Positions 50,373 to 59,557 of a stretch of DNA of 64,000 bases are shown in pieces. The notes beneath the pieces were generated by a model. It saw only the letters and a program-made list of their open reading frames with translations, was not told where the DNA came from and searched no databases. The DNA is taken from positions 62,001 to 126,000 of the forward strand of contig NZ_JALHLE010000007.1 in assembly GCF_022832385.1 (NCBI RefSeq). Reading direction: 5' to 3'. How positions within the stretch are numbered: position 1 is the first letter of the stretch; each line of letters opens with the position of its first letter. A program made the translations under genes and the position numbers. The DNA is from Novosphingobium album (ex Hu et al. 2023) (GTDB taxonomy: Bacteria > Pseudomonadota > Alphaproteobacteria > Sphingomonadales > Sphingomonadaceae).

Positions 50373-50660
50373 CTATTGCGTTTCCCGCTTCTTGCGCGGC
50401 GCACGCGGGCGCTTCGGCTTTTCGGCAGACGACGCCTTCGCGGCTTCAGCGTCATTGGCAAGAACTTTTGCAGTCCCGGCTGCCGGAGTTTTCCGGCGCG
50501 CCTCCGGCTTCTTCTTCGCAGGTTCGGGGTCGCCGGTCATCTTTGCCACCGCCTTCTCCGGCGTAGCGAAGACGTCCTCGCCCTTCGCCTTGCGGCCAAT
50601 CGAATACTTGTAGATCACATAGGCAGACGCGCCGCCCACGGCCCATCGCAACAATTTCAT
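50373..50660 (-). CDS. Small membrane-anchored basic protein
   Basis: A 95-residue protein with one short N-terminal hydrophobic segment (LLRWAVGGASAYVIYKYSI, about 3-21) and a long tail rich in Lys, Ala, Pro and Arg ending KRPRAPRKKRETQ. GGGAGG precedes the ATG at 50660. It could attach to the inner membrane with a basic cytosolic tail that binds nucleic acid or acidic lipid, but that is speculation from composition. No family recognised. Confidence 0.6.
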   Translation of the reverse strand: MKLLRWAVGGASAYVIYKYSIGRKAKGEDVFATPEKAVAKMTGDPEPAKKKPEARRKTPAAGTAKVLANDAEAAKASSAEKPKRPRAPRKKRETQ

Positions 50661-50727
50661 CGCGTGTTCCCTCCCCGTCCGGCCAAAACCCGGCACATGC
50701 GAGTGTCATGCGACTGTAACGCGCCTT

Positions 50728-51993
50728 TCAGGCCTCGGCCACCCATTCGCGGCGGAGCGCAGGCCCGGCCAGCGCCATCAGCAACGCCGCCAGCAGGTAA
50801 AGACCCAATGCCCAGAGCATCGAATAGCGCAGCGCTTCACTGCCGAAGTGCGGAGTGAGCAGGGTCGAGAGCTGGCCAAGCGCATAGATGCCGCCGCCGA
50901 GACCAATCAGATTGTTGATCAGCAGGAACAGCGCCGAGGCGGTTGCACGCGCGGGCGGCTCAACAAGGTGCTGCACCGCGCTGGTCACTGGGCCGAGCCA
51001 GACGTAGGCCAGCGCCTGCGGGACGAGGAACAGCAGGAAGGCCAGGAGTACGCTGGAAGTCCAGATGCCTCCCGCGAACAACGGCACCGCCACCACGTAG
51101 GCAATCGCCGGAACCCAGCCGTAGAACGCCCGGTCGGCGCCGCCGAGCCGGTCAGCCAGCGCTCCTCCCATCAGCACGCCCGCACTGCCGCCGATCAACA
51201 GGACGGCGCCAATGAACCACGAAGTATGCACGAGATCGAGCCCGAAGCTGCGCTGGAGCAGGCTCGGCAGCCAGAAAGCCAGGCCATAGCCGAGCATCGA
51301 ACTCGACGCCGCACCGAAGCTGAGCAGCCAGAACGCCTTCTTGCGCGCCAGTACCGCAGCGACAGCACCCAGCCTTACCGAAGGCACTGCCCCGGCGTCC
51401 CCTGACGGTTTGGGCTTGTCCTTGACGTTCATGCGAAACAACGGCGCGATCAGCAGCCCGGCCGTGCCAACAGTGACGAACGCCACCCGCCAGTCCACCC
51501 GCGCGGCAATATAGCCGCCCGCCACCACGCCCAGCGCCGAGCCCAACGGGATACCCAGCGAGTAGATCGAAAGCGCGAATGCGCGCCGTTCGGACGGAAA
51601 ATAATCGCCGATCACGGCATAGGACGGCGCCACGCCGCCCGCCTCTCCGACGCCGACGCCGAGCCGCGCCAGGAAGATGTGCCAGAACCCCTGCGCCAAC
51701 CCGCAAACGGCGGTGAACAAGCTCCAGATCACCAGCGAGCCGGTGATGACCCACGAACGGCTCGTGCGGTCCGCCAGCGAGGCCAGCGGCACGCCCAGAG
51801 TCGAATAGAGGATCGCGAAAGCCAGCCCGCCCAGCATCCCCATCTGTGCGTCGCTGAGATCGAGATCGGCCTGAATCGGCGCCGCGAGGATCGCGAGGAT
51901 CTGGCGGTCGACGAAATTGAAGACATAGACGAGCAGCAACATCGCCAGAACCCTGTTGGGGCTCACCCCGCCTGCCCGCTTTGCCGTGCTCAT
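50728..51993 (-). CDS. MFS transporter (spinster-like)
   Basis: A 421-residue inner-membrane transporter with about twelve helices. The early motif VYVFNFVDRQILAIL and the loop LASLADRTSRSWVITGSL, plus GVGEAGGVAPSYAVIGDYFP, are typical of the spinster-like branch of the major facilitator superfamily common in sphingomonads. The start at 51993 overlaps the stop of the upstream hydrolase gene by a few bases, so the two are probably co-translated. Together with the hydrolase and receptor 3, it suggests uptake or export of an ester-like compound. Confidence 0.85.
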   Translation of the reverse strand: MSTAKRAGGVSPNRVLAMLLLVYVFNFVDRQILAILAAPIQADLDLSDAQMGMLGGLAFAILYSTLGVPLASLADRTSRSWVITGSLVIWSLFTAVCGLAQGFWHIFLARLGVGVGEAGGVAPSYAVIGDYFPSERRAFALSIYSLGIPLGSALGVVAGGYIAARVDWRVAFVTVGTAGLLIAPLFRMNVKDKPKPSGDAGAVPSVRLGAVAAVLARKKAFWLLSFGAASSSMLGYGLAFWLPSLLQRSFGLDLVHTSWFIGAVLLIGGSAGVLMGGALADRLGGADRAFYGWVPAIAYVVAVPLFAGGIWTSSVLLAFLLFLVPQALAYVWLGPVTSAVQHLVEPPARATASALFLLINNLIGLGGGIYALGQLSTLLTPHFGSEALRYSMLWALGLYLLAALLMALAGPALRREWVAEA

Positions 51994-51994
51994 C

Positions 51995-52864
51995 TCAGGC
52001 CACATAGTCCTTGCAGAATGCCTTGATCGCCGCGAGCGCTACCGGCTCATCGAGAATAGGCGCATGGCCCACGCGCGGCACTTCGACACTGGCATAGGGG
52101 CCCGAATGCCGCTGCGCCATCGCGCGTTCGGTCGCCGCACTCAAAAGATCCGACAGCCCGCCGCGCACGACGAGTACGGGCATGACATCCAGCAGGTCCC
52201 ACAAGGGCCAAAGGTCGGGCGGAACGGTCTGCGGCTGATCGCCCTCGATGCTGTCCGAAATGGCCGGGTCGTAGGCGAAGGACACCGTGCCGTCGGCGTT
52301 CTCGCGGCAGGTGCGGCGAGCGAAGGCCATCCATTCGGCATCGCCGTAATCGGGGAAGGCCTGGGCATTGATCGCCCGGCAGCGCGCCGCCGCCGCTATC
52401 CAGTTCGCCATTGCACCAGCCGGGCCGACGTAGCCCTGAATCCGGGCGATCCCGGCAGGATCGAGTTCAGGGCCGACGTCGTTGAACACCACGGCCTGCG
52501 CCAGGCCCGGCCTCAGCGCATTCATCACCATGGCCATGAGCCCGCCCATCGAAGTGCCGATCAGCCCCGCGCGCTCGATGCCCAGCCCATCGAGCAAGGC
52601 CAGCATGTCCTGCGAATAGACATCCGGACGATACTGCGCCGGATCGGGAGCCCATTCGGACAAGCCGCGCCCACGCTGGTCGGGCACGATCAACCGGTAG
52701 CGCCCGGCCAGATGCGCGGCGAGCGGTTCGAAATCGGCGCTGTTGCGGGTCAGTCCGTGCATCATCAGCAGGACCGGTGCCGCCGGATCGGCAGCCGGAT
52801 AGTCGCGCGCGGCAAGCTCCAGCCGTCCGCAAGCGCTGCGGTATCGGTGGTCGCGGTATTGCAT
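51995..52864 (-). CDS. Alpha/beta hydrolase
   Basis: A 289-residue alpha/beta-fold hydrolase. The oxyanion motif MMHGLTRN is near 34-41, the nucleophile elbow GTSMGG near 103-108 (Ser105), the acid is probably Asp in GGLSDLL near 237, and the base is His in VGHAP near 267. Such enzymes cleave esters, lactones or C-C bonds (meta-cleavage products). AAAGGA lies about ten bases before the ATG. It overlaps the transporter gene downstream and is separated from receptor 3 by a hairpin, forming a small catabolic unit with it. Confidence 0.85.
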   Translation of the reverse strand: MQYRDHRYRSACGRLELAARDYPAADPAAPVLLMMHGLTRNSADFEPLAAHLAGRYRLIVPDQRGRGLSEWAPDPAQYRPDVYSQDMLALLDGLGIERAGLIGTSMGGLMAMVMNALRPGLAQAVVFNDVGPELDPAGIARIQGYVGPAGAMANWIAAAARCRAINAQAFPDYGDAEWMAFARRTCRENADGTVSFAYDPAISDSIEGDQPQTVPPDLWPLWDLLDVMPVLVVRGGLSDLLSAATERAMAQRHSGPYASVEVPRVGHAPILDEPVALAAIKAFCKDYVA

Positions 52865-52894
52865 GGCCAGGCATCCTTTTCTGGCATGATCGGC

Positions 52895-52946
52895 TGGCGG
52901 GCCTCCCCCGCGTGAGGGTGCCGGGGGGCCAGGGAGAGGCCCGCCA
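52895..52946 (-). terminator. Long hairpin after TonB receptor 3
   Basis: An 11-bp perfect stem, TGGCGGGCCTC (52895-52905) and GAGGCCCGCCA (52936-52946), with a 30-base loop lies between the receptor stop and the hydrolase start. It may reduce read-through from the receptor into the hydrolase-transporter pair. Confidence 0.5.
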
Positions 52947-52968
52947 ACCGGGCCGGCTCAAGGCCGGC

Positions 52969-55299
52969 TCAGAGCTCCAGCGTCGCTGTTACGAAGACCT
53001 GCCGCGGATTGCCGTAGAAGGCCGTAAGCGTGCCTTCGGTGCCCAGCGTCGGCACCAGACCGCCGGCGCCGTCCGAAGCGACGAACGAATAGCCCGAAGT
53101 CTTGTACTGCTTGTCGAACAGGTTCTTGCCGTGGACGCCAAGGCTCCAGCCGCCACCCGGGGCGGTATAGACCAGGCTGGCATCGACAAGGGCATAGCCC
53201 TTCTGGTCGATATAGGGGTTCGGTGTCTCGAACTGGTAGGTCTTGGAGCGGTAGGAAACCGTGCTGCTCAGCGTGAGATCGCCCTCACCCAATGGCGTAT
53301 CGTAGGCCAGCGTGGCACTACCGGTCCACTTGGGCGTGTTCTGCACCTCGCGCTGATCGGCGACGTCGACCGGACCCGTGACCGAATTGGTGATGTATTC
53401 CTTGAAGCGCGCGTTGATGTAGCCCAGCGAACCGGTGAAGCTCAGGCGGTCACCCGAAGTCGCGAGGTCGCGCGCCAGACGCGCATTGGTCTCCACTTCG
53501 AAACCGTCGATCTTCGCCTTGCCCGCGTTGCTGATAACACCGCAGAAAGTGGCGATGCCGCCCACGGTACAACCCACCGAGCCCGGGATCTGGACGTCCT
53601 TGTAGTCCATGTGGAACGCCGCAACCGCGATGTAGAGGCCGCCTCCGAACAGGTTGCCCTTGTAGCCGATCTCGTAGCTGTCGACCGATTCCGGCTTGAA
53701 GCTGAGGTAATCGGCGATTTCGGCGTCGCTGGGAACACCAGAGGGATTGCTGGTCGGCGCGTAGACGCCGACGCCGCGCGGGTCGAAACCGCCGCCCTTG
53801 AAGCCCTGCGAGAAGCTCGCGTAGATGTTGTGGTCCGGCGTCGGCTTGAAGCTCAGCGAAGCGCGCGGGGTGAACTTCTTGAAGGTCGCCTTGCCAGAGA
53901 AATCGGTGCTCGGGGCACCGAACGGCACGCCGAGACCACCGAACACGGGCGAGCCGCCGCCCAGATAGTTCTGGCGCAGGATATCCGCCTTGCGCTGGTC
54001 CCAGGTGTAGCGACCGCCAAGCGCGAGACTGAGCTGGTCGGTGAAATCGAGCGTGAAGTCAGTGAAGACCGCGAAGGTCTCGGTATCGACGTTGGCCTGG
54101 GTGAAAGCAGTGAAGCCATCGAAGGTGGTGAACAGACGCACGTCGAACTGCGTGTCCGCCTTGGCCGACAGGTAGTAGGCGCCGATCAGGCCCTGGAACA
54201 TGCCGCCATCGTCATAGAGCAGCTGGAATTCCTGGCTGGTCTGTTCGTTGCGGTAGTAGGCCGGCACATCGAGGTCGACGGCGGGCAGCGCGTCGAAGTC
54301 GATCGGCGAGGCCGAGCTGTCCTTGCGCCAGGCGCTGATCGACCGCAGCGTCACCGCATCCGTGAGTTCGGCGGTGGCATTGATCGAGAAGCCATAGGCC
54401 TCGACATACTGCTTGGGATCATTCAGGCCGCCCTGCGTATCGAAGACATCGTTCAGGACCGGCGTACCGGATGTGTAGCCCGGGATCAGGCGGTGGCCGC
54501 CGCGGGCGTTCGAGTTGTCCTTGGTATAGTCGCCGTTGATGCGGATCGTCACCGGTGCGCCATAGCCGCCCAGTTCCACGCTGCCGCGCGCGGCCCAGAT
54601 ATCCTTATTGTAGTTATCTTCGCCAGTGGTGAGGTTCTTGCCGAAGCCGCCACGTGAAAGGCGGGCGAGCGATCCACCAACGCGCACCAGGTCACTGACA
54701 GGCGCCGAAGCGGTGACGACAACGTCGGCCTGATCATAGCTGCCATACGTACCCTTGATCTTCAGGTAGGGGTCCTGCGCCAGCGGCTTGGTAACGTACT
54801 TCACCGCGCCGCCGATGGTGTTGCGGCCATAGAGCGTGCCCTGCGGCCCGCGCAGCACTTCGATGCGCTGGACATCGTAAATGTCGAGCACGGCGGCCTG
54901 CGGACGATTGAGGTACACATCGTCGAGATAGATGCCAACGCCCTGCTCGAACCCGGAAACCGGATCCTGCTGACCGATACCGCGAATAAAGGCAGACAGC
55001 GTCGAGTTGGTGCCACGCGAGGGCTCGAGCGTCACGTTCGGGGTGGTCTGCGCCAGATCGGTCACGTCAAGCGCGCCCGACTTGGCCAACTGGTCACCGC
55101 TGAACGTGGTCACCGCGATCGGCACGTCGACGAGACGCTCCTCACGGCGGCGGGCAGTCACGATAATGTCGCCACCGGCCTCTTCCGGAGCCTGAGCCGC
55201 AGGGGGCGCGTCCTGCGCCATCGCCGGGGCGGAAATACCGATGCCGCCCGACAGAGCCAGCACACTCGAACCAATCGCGAGAAAACGCGCCTTATGCAT
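52969..55299 (-). CDS. TonB-dependent outer-membrane receptor 3
   Basis: A 776-residue receptor. The signal peptide ends near AMAQ (about 29), the TonB-box-like GDIIVTARRREERLVDV is near 42-58, the plug contains QRIEVLRGPQGTLYGRNTIGGAV (the classical plug motif), and the barrel ends VFVTATLEL. The length is typical of the receptors for aromatic or steroid-like and plant compounds in sphingomonads. The ATG at 55299 follows GGGAG eight bases upstream. A palindromic operator for the divergent TetR regulator lies 48 bases before it, so its expression is likely induced by the regulator's ligand. Confidence 0.93.
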   Translation of the reverse strand: MHKARFLAIGSSVLALSGGIGISAPAMAQDAPPAAQAPEEAGGDIIVTARRREERLVDVPIAVTTFSGDQLAKSGALDVTDLAQTTPNVTLEPSRGTNSTLSAFIRGIGQQDPVSGFEQGVGIYLDDVYLNRPQAAVLDIYDVQRIEVLRGPQGTLYGRNTIGGAVKYVTKPLAQDPYLKIKGTYGSYDQADVVVTASAPVSDLVRVGGSLARLSRGGFGKNLTTGEDNYNKDIWAARGSVELGGYGAPVTIRINGDYTKDNSNARGGHRLIPGYTSGTPVLNDVFDTQGGLNDPKQYVEAYGFSINATAELTDAVTLRSISAWRKDSSASPIDFDALPAVDLDVPAYYRNEQTSQEFQLLYDDGGMFQGLIGAYYLSAKADTQFDVRLFTTFDGFTAFTQANVDTETFAVFTDFTLDFTDQLSLALGGRYTWDQRKADILRQNYLGGGSPVFGGLGVPFGAPSTDFSGKATFKKFTPRASLSFKPTPDHNIYASFSQGFKGGGFDPRGVGVYAPTSNPSGVPSDAEIADYLSFKPESVDSYEIGYKGNLFGGGLYIAVAAFHMDYKDVQIPGSVGCTVGGIATFCGVISNAGKAKIDGFEVETNARLARDLATSGDRLSFTGSLGYINARFKEYITNSVTGPVDVADQREVQNTPKWTGSATLAYDTPLGEGDLTLSSTVSYRSKTYQFETPNPYIDQKGYALVDASLVYTAPGGGWSLGVHGKNLFDKQYKTSGYSFVASDGAGGLVPTLGTEGTLTAFYGNPRQVFVTATLEL

Positions 55300-55346
55300 C
55301 ACTTATGCTCCCAATGAACCTTCGTTGTTGGCATCTTCATATTGAT

Positions 55347-55366
55347 AGTTGAACCATGTTTCAACT
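55347..55366. promoter_or_regulatory. Palindromic operator between receptor 3 and tetR
   Basis: AGTTGAACCATGTTTCAACT is a 20-bp imperfect palindrome in which nine of ten base pairs match. It lies in the 111-base divergent region, 48 bases before the receptor start and 45 before the TetR start. This is the expected place and size for a TetR-type operator controlling both genes. Confidence 0.6.
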
Positions 55367-55410
55367 TTGAATGTTTGCCAAGCCGTCCAACCCGGTTTAC
55401 CTGTGTCCTT

Positions 55411-56046
55411 GTGACCACAGCAGACGCGAGCGACTCCACCCCGTCCAGCAAGGTGCCCCGGACCGAACGCGGCCGCCGAACGCTGCGCAAGTTGCTCGAT
55501 GCAGCGGCCATCGAATTCGGAGAGCGCGGCTTTCATGAAGCCTCTATCACCGGCATCACACGCCGGGCCGGCACGGCTCTGGGCAGTTTCTACACGTACT
55601 TTGATTCCAAGGACGAAATCTTCCGCGCGCTGGTAGATGATCTCAGCGGCAAGGTCCGTGAGGCAGCGAAAAACGCGCTGCAGAGCGAATTGCCTGCTCT
55701 GGAAACCGAGCGCGCGGCCTTCGCGGGCTTTCTGCACTTCGCGCGCGAGCACAAGGAAATCTACCGGATCATCGATGAATGCGAATTCGTTGATCCGCAA
55801 AGCTTCCGCCAGCACTACCAGACCACCGCCAACCGTATCCACGAACGCCTGACCCAAGGCGTGAAGCGCGGCGAATTGCGCGAAGGTCTGGGCGAGGCGC
55901 ATGCCTGGGCGATCATGGGCATGAACGTATTCCTGGGTTTGCGCTATGCTGTCTGGTCGGATGACGCCAGCCCAGAGGAATTGGCCGATCTGGCCAATTC
56001 CATCCTGCGCGAAGGCATCGCCCGGAAACCAGACGGCGAAGCCTGA
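55411..56046 (+). CDS. TetR-family transcriptional regulator
   Basis: A 211-residue repressor. The helix-turn-helix (about 28-75) reads AIEFGERGFHEASITGITRR followed by GSFYTYFDSKDEIFRAL, and the C-terminal ligand-binding domain is all-helical. The start is most likely GTG at 55411; no strong ribosome site is visible and no in-frame ATG exists near the domain start. It is divergent from receptor 3 with a palindrome between them, and upstream of an acyl-CoA-synthetase-like gene, so it probably controls uptake and activation of an acid or ester. Confidence 0.85.
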   Translation: MTTADASDSTPSSKVPRTERGRRTLRKLLDAAAIEFGERGFHEASITGITRRAGTALGSFYTYFDSKDEIFRALVDDLSGKVREAAKNALQSELPALETERAAFAGFLHFAREHKEIYRIIDECEFVDPQSFRQHYQTTANRIHERLTQGVKRGELREGLGEAHAWAIMGMNVFLGLRYAVWSDDASPEELADLANSILREGIARKPDGEA

Positions 56047-56177
56047 CAGACCGGGCCTGACGCCAGCCACTTCTGCCCCAATCAAACACGCAGGCTGCTG
56101 GGCGATTGACTCCGCGCACGCTTCATTTCTAGACAGATGTCTAATCCAGGAATGGGAAGTGCAGGGAGAATCGGCCG

Positions 56178-57767
56178 ATGGAAACAGCATCCGGAAATGA
56201 CGCGATCCACCGCCCGCTGTTCAATGCGGACGTGCTGGCCAATGCCCTGAACTCCGGCGGCAGCCGCCCGCTGCTCAAACAACTCGAGGGCCCTACCCTC
56301 ACCGTGGCGGACGTTCGCGACGAGACCAGCCGCTTCCTGCAGGCCCTGCAGGCCGTGGGCGTAACCGCAGGCGACCGAATTTCGCTGATCGCGCCGAACC
56401 GGCCGGAGTGCCTGCATCTCACCCATGCGCTGCAAATGCTGGCAGCCCTCTACGTGCCGATCCACCCGCTCTCAGCACTCAATGACCAGCTCAACGTGAT
56501 CCGTGATGCCGGCGTGAAAGTCATGCTGTTCGATGCCGAACGCTTCGAGGGACGCGCCGCCGAGATCCAGCGTGAAGTGCCCGGCATACGCCTGCTGTCG
56601 ATCGGTCGCAGCACGCTGGCAGAGGACATTCACGAGTTGGCCGCCGGCTTCGTGCCGCAAAAGCTGGTGCCGCCGCCGTCCGGTGAACACGACGTGATCC
56701 GGCTCGGCTATTCGGGCGGCACCACAGGCAAGCCCAAGGCAATCCCCAGCTGCCAGCGTTCAGGCTTTCTCACCGGGCTTTACATGCAGGCGGTCTGGGA
56801 GTGGCCGGAACAGCCCAACATCCTCTCCTGCGCGCCCCTGACCCATGCCGGCGGCGCCATGTTCATGCCTGCCCTGTTGCGCGGGGGTACGTTCCTGATC
56901 CTGCCACGCTTTGATCCGCTACAGGTCATGGAGATGATCGAGAGCCATCGCATCAACTGCATGATGCTGGTGCCGACGATGATCTACGCCCTTCTCGATC
57001 ACCCGCGCTTCGGCGAATTCGACCTCTCCAGCCTCGAGACGATCTTTTACGGCGCGTCGGCGATCATCCCGGCACGCCTCAAGGAAGCGATCGAGCGGAT
57101 GGGCCCGATCTTCGCACAGTTCTACGGGCAGGCCGAAGCACCAATGGTGCTCACCTACATGCGCAAACGCGATCACGATCCGGACGATCCGCTGCGCCTC
57201 GCCTCTTGCGGACAGCCCAGCCCCTGGGTGCGGCTGGAACTGCACGACGCCTATGGCAATCCGGTGCCCGACGGCGAACCGGGAGAGATCGTCGTACAAG
57301 GGCCGCTGGTAATGGACGGTTACCGCGACCCGGAACTGACGGCAGAGGCCTTCAAAGGCGACTGGCTGCATACCGGTGACGTCGCGGTGCGTGATCCCGG
57401 AGGATTCCTGCGCATTGTCGACCGCACCAAGGACATGATCATTTCGGGCGGCTTCAACATCTACCCGCGCGACATCGAAAACGTGATCGCCGAGAATCCT
57501 GCCGTTGCAGAAGTAGCGGTAATCGGCGTCCCGCACGACAGGTGGGGTGAAGCCGTCCATGCCGTGATCGTGCTGAAGCCCGGAATGAGTGTCAGCGAGG
57601 AAGACCTGTGCGCCCCCGTCGCCGCGCGCAAGGGCGCGTATCAGGCCCCCAAGTCGATCGAATTCGTCGAAGCTATCCCGCAGACGCCGGTCGGCAAGCC
57701 GGACAAGAAGGCCCTGCGTGCACGCCACGCGGAAGCGGCGGACTCACAGCCTCTCACTACGCGTTAA
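56178..57767 (+). CDS. Acyl-CoA/aryl-CoA synthetase-like AMP-binding enzyme
   Basis: A 529-residue ANL-superfamily ligase. P-loop motif LGYSGGTTGKPKAIP near 176-190, A5-type FYGQAEAPM near 315-323, the hinge block HTGDVAVRDPGGFLRIVDRTKDMIISGG near 395-422, and the catalytic lysine in PQTPVGKPDKKAL near 507. It activates a carboxylic acid to a CoA thioester. The motif YGQAEAPM replaces the common YGMTE, as in some aryl- or 2,3-dihydroxybenzoate ligases, so an aromatic acid is possible. GGGAGAA precedes the ATG. It follows tetR by 131 bases. Confidence 0.85.
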   Translation: METASGNDAIHRPLFNADVLANALNSGGSRPLLKQLEGPTLTVADVRDETSRFLQALQAVGVTAGDRISLIAPNRPECLHLTHALQMLAALYVPIHPLSALNDQLNVIRDAGVKVMLFDAERFEGRAAEIQREVPGIRLLSIGRSTLAEDIHELAAGFVPQKLVPPPSGEHDVIRLGYSGGTTGKPKAIPSCQRSGFLTGLYMQAVWEWPEQPNILSCAPLTHAGGAMFMPALLRGGTFLILPRFDPLQVMEMIESHRINCMMLVPTMIYALLDHPRFGEFDLSSLETIFYGASAIIPARLKEAIERMGPIFAQFYGQAEAPMVLTYMRKRDHDPDDPLRLASCGQPSPWVRLELHDAYGNPVPDGEPGEIVVQGPLVMDGYRDPELTAEAFKGDWLHTGDVAVRDPGGFLRIVDRTKDMIISGGFNIYPRDIENVIAENPAVAEVAVIGVPHDRWGEAVHAVIVLKPGMSVSEEDLCAPVAARKGAYQAPKSIEFVEAIPQTPVGKPDKKALRARHAEAADSQPLTTR

Positions 57768-57896
57768 CCTTTGGGTCTTGCCAGTCCTGCAGCGGGACAC
57801 GGACAGGGGCACTCTGGCGATTTACTTCGTCTTAGGCGAAGATACGCCAAGGAAGGCACCGGGATTCGCCCCCGGAATTGCCAAGGAACGGGTCTA

Positions 57897-58559
57897 GTGG
57901 ACGGACGCATCTTTCTCGCCTCGGGCTTCGTCGCCCTCGCCGCCATCGCGGGCGTGCTGGTGATGGCAGCCTCCCCCTCCAGGCCCGAACCCGCCTCGCT
58001 GGCCGAAGCGACGGTTGCCGCCGCAAAGGCTGCCACCCCGGTCGCCAGGACACCTGCGCCAGCCCCGACTCCAAAAGTTGCCATCAGTGACGAGCCCTTC
58101 GTCATCAAGCGCATCCTGCCAATCAGCGGACCTATCAAGTACGGCGAATGGCATTGGGACGAGCAGGACGTGCCGAAGGGCCCGATCGTGATCACCGTCG
58201 ATCTTGATGCACGCGTGCTCTCGGTGTTTCGCGGCGGCTACGAAATCGGGGCCACCGCCGTGCTGCTGGGCACGGAGGACAAGCCGACGCCGCTGGGTGT
58301 ATTCCCGATCACCCAGAAGGATCGCGATCACGTCTCCAACATCTATACAGGCGCGCCAATGCCCTACATGCAGCGCCTGACCGACGACGGCATCACGCTC
58401 CATGGCTCCAAGGTGGAGAAGGGGTACGCCAGCCACGGTTGTGTCGGCATGCCGGAAGACTTCGCCGCGAAGCTGTTCACCACCACGCATCTGGGCGACA
58501 AGGTCTATATCACGCGCGGCAAGCAGGTCGGCATCGGCGACAACCTCGCCGGCAGCTGA
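57897..58559 (+). CDS. L,D-transpeptidase (YkuD domain)
   Basis: A 220-residue envelope protein with one N-terminal hydrophobic segment (about 5-27), which is either a signal anchor or a signal peptide. The YkuD domain (about 95-210) shows the conserved HGSK and the catalytic SHGCVGM (Cys near 183). L,D-transpeptidases make 3-3 cross-links in peptidoglycan or attach lipoproteins. The start GTG at 57897 is supported by AAGGA ten bases upstream and by signal-peptide position; an earlier ATG gives a polar extension. A Pro/Ala-rich linker (about 50-72) follows the anchor. Its 3' end faces tilS with two bases between stops. Confidence 0.88.
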   Translation: MDGRIFLASGFVALAAIAGVLVMAASPSRPEPASLAEATVAAAKAATPVARTPAPAPTPKVAISDEPFVIKRILPISGPIKYGEWHWDEQDVPKGPIVITVDLDARVLSVFRGGYEIGATAVLLGTEDKPTPLGVFPITQKDRDHVSNIYTGAPMPYMQRLTDDGITLHGSKVEKGYASHGCVGMPEDFAAKLFTTTHLGDKVYITRGKQVGIGDNLAGS

Positions 58560-58561
58560 TC

Positions 58562-59557
58562 TCAGTCGCGACGCTTCGCTGCCCTGACCGGCGCCTTCGC
58601 AAAGCTCCACCCCCCGGCATTGGGCCGCACGACCAGTTCGCCAATCGAGGCCGGCCGCCCTTCCACCAGCGCATCAACCAGCCGCGCCACGGCGCTGCCG
58701 CGCGGCTCCTCGCCGCCAAGTTCACGCACGATGCGCGCCACAACGCGCAAAGCCACCGCCCGCGGGGCCTGTGGCTTGTATTTCAGCCCCATCGGCTCCT
58801 TCTTCACGCAGGAGCGCCATTCCAGCGAAGCCATCCAGTCGAGCGCGGCATCGGCTTCGGCGATATGCGCCGCACTGCGAGCGATGGCGGCGACGTCGAG
58901 CCAGTCCGCCTCGGCCAGCGCCTTGCGGATACGCACCCGGTCGAAGCGGTCATTGGCATTGCTGGGATCATCGGCCGCGACCAGTCCGGCAGCACGAACT
59001 ACCTCGCCCAGTTCGGCGCGGCGCCAGTCGAGCACCGGACGCAGGAGCGGGATCGGCGTATCGGGCACCCGACCGCGCGCCCGTGCACCGGCAAGGCCCG
59101 CCACGCCGCTCGCGCGGTTGAGCCGCATCAGCAGCGTTTCGGCCTGATCGTCGGCATGATGCGCCGTTGCGACAGCCGCGAGGCCGCGTTCCTCGACCCA
59201 GTCCGCCAGTGCCGTGTAGCGCGCCAGACGCGCCTCGGCCTGGACATTGCCCTCAGCCACTTCGACCGGCAGCGCGGCATGCGGCACGCCAAGCCCCTCG
59301 CATATCCGCGCGACCTCGGCGGCTTCGTCCGCGCTTTCACGGCGCAGGCCATGATCGACCGTCGCCGCTTCGACGCGGCCCGGCAGCGCGGCGTGCGCGA
59401 GCAGCAGCAACGCCAGACTGTCCGGCCCGCCCGAGACGGCGAGCCCCAGCCGGGATTCGGGCTCATCCGCGCCTTCCCGCCAGATCTCGCGCAGACCGGT
59501 GCAAAACCGCTCGACGGCCCCTGCCGTCACGCCGCCCTCAGCTGCAGGTGAGCCCAT
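58562..59557 (-). CDS. tilS: tRNA(Ile)-lysidine synthase TilS
   Basis: A 331-residue PP-loop ATPase (SGGPDS at 42-47) that converts the wobble C of the isoleucine CAU anticodon to lysidine, essential for decoding AUA. The TilS pattern ATVDHGLRRES and ATAHHADDQAETLLMRL follow. The C-terminal part is short compared with E. coli TilS, as is common in alphaproteobacteria. It overlaps cpoB by 20 bases, the usual arrangement in this class. Confidence 0.93.
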   Translation of the reverse strand: MGSPAAEGGVTAGAVERFCTGLREIWREGADEPESRLGLAVSGGPDSLALLLLAHAALPGRVEAATVDHGLRRESADEAAEVARICEGLGVPHAALPVEVAEGNVQAEARLARYTALADWVEERGLAAVATAHHADDQAETLLMRLNRASGVAGLAGARARGRVPDTPIPLLRPVLDWRRAELGEVVRAAGLVAADDPSNANDRFDRVRIRKALAEADWLDVAAIARSAAHIAEADAALDWMASLEWRSCVKKEPMGLKYKPQAPRAVALRVVARIVRELGGEEPRGSAVARLVDALVEGRPASIGELVVRPNAGGWSFAKAPVRAAKRRD

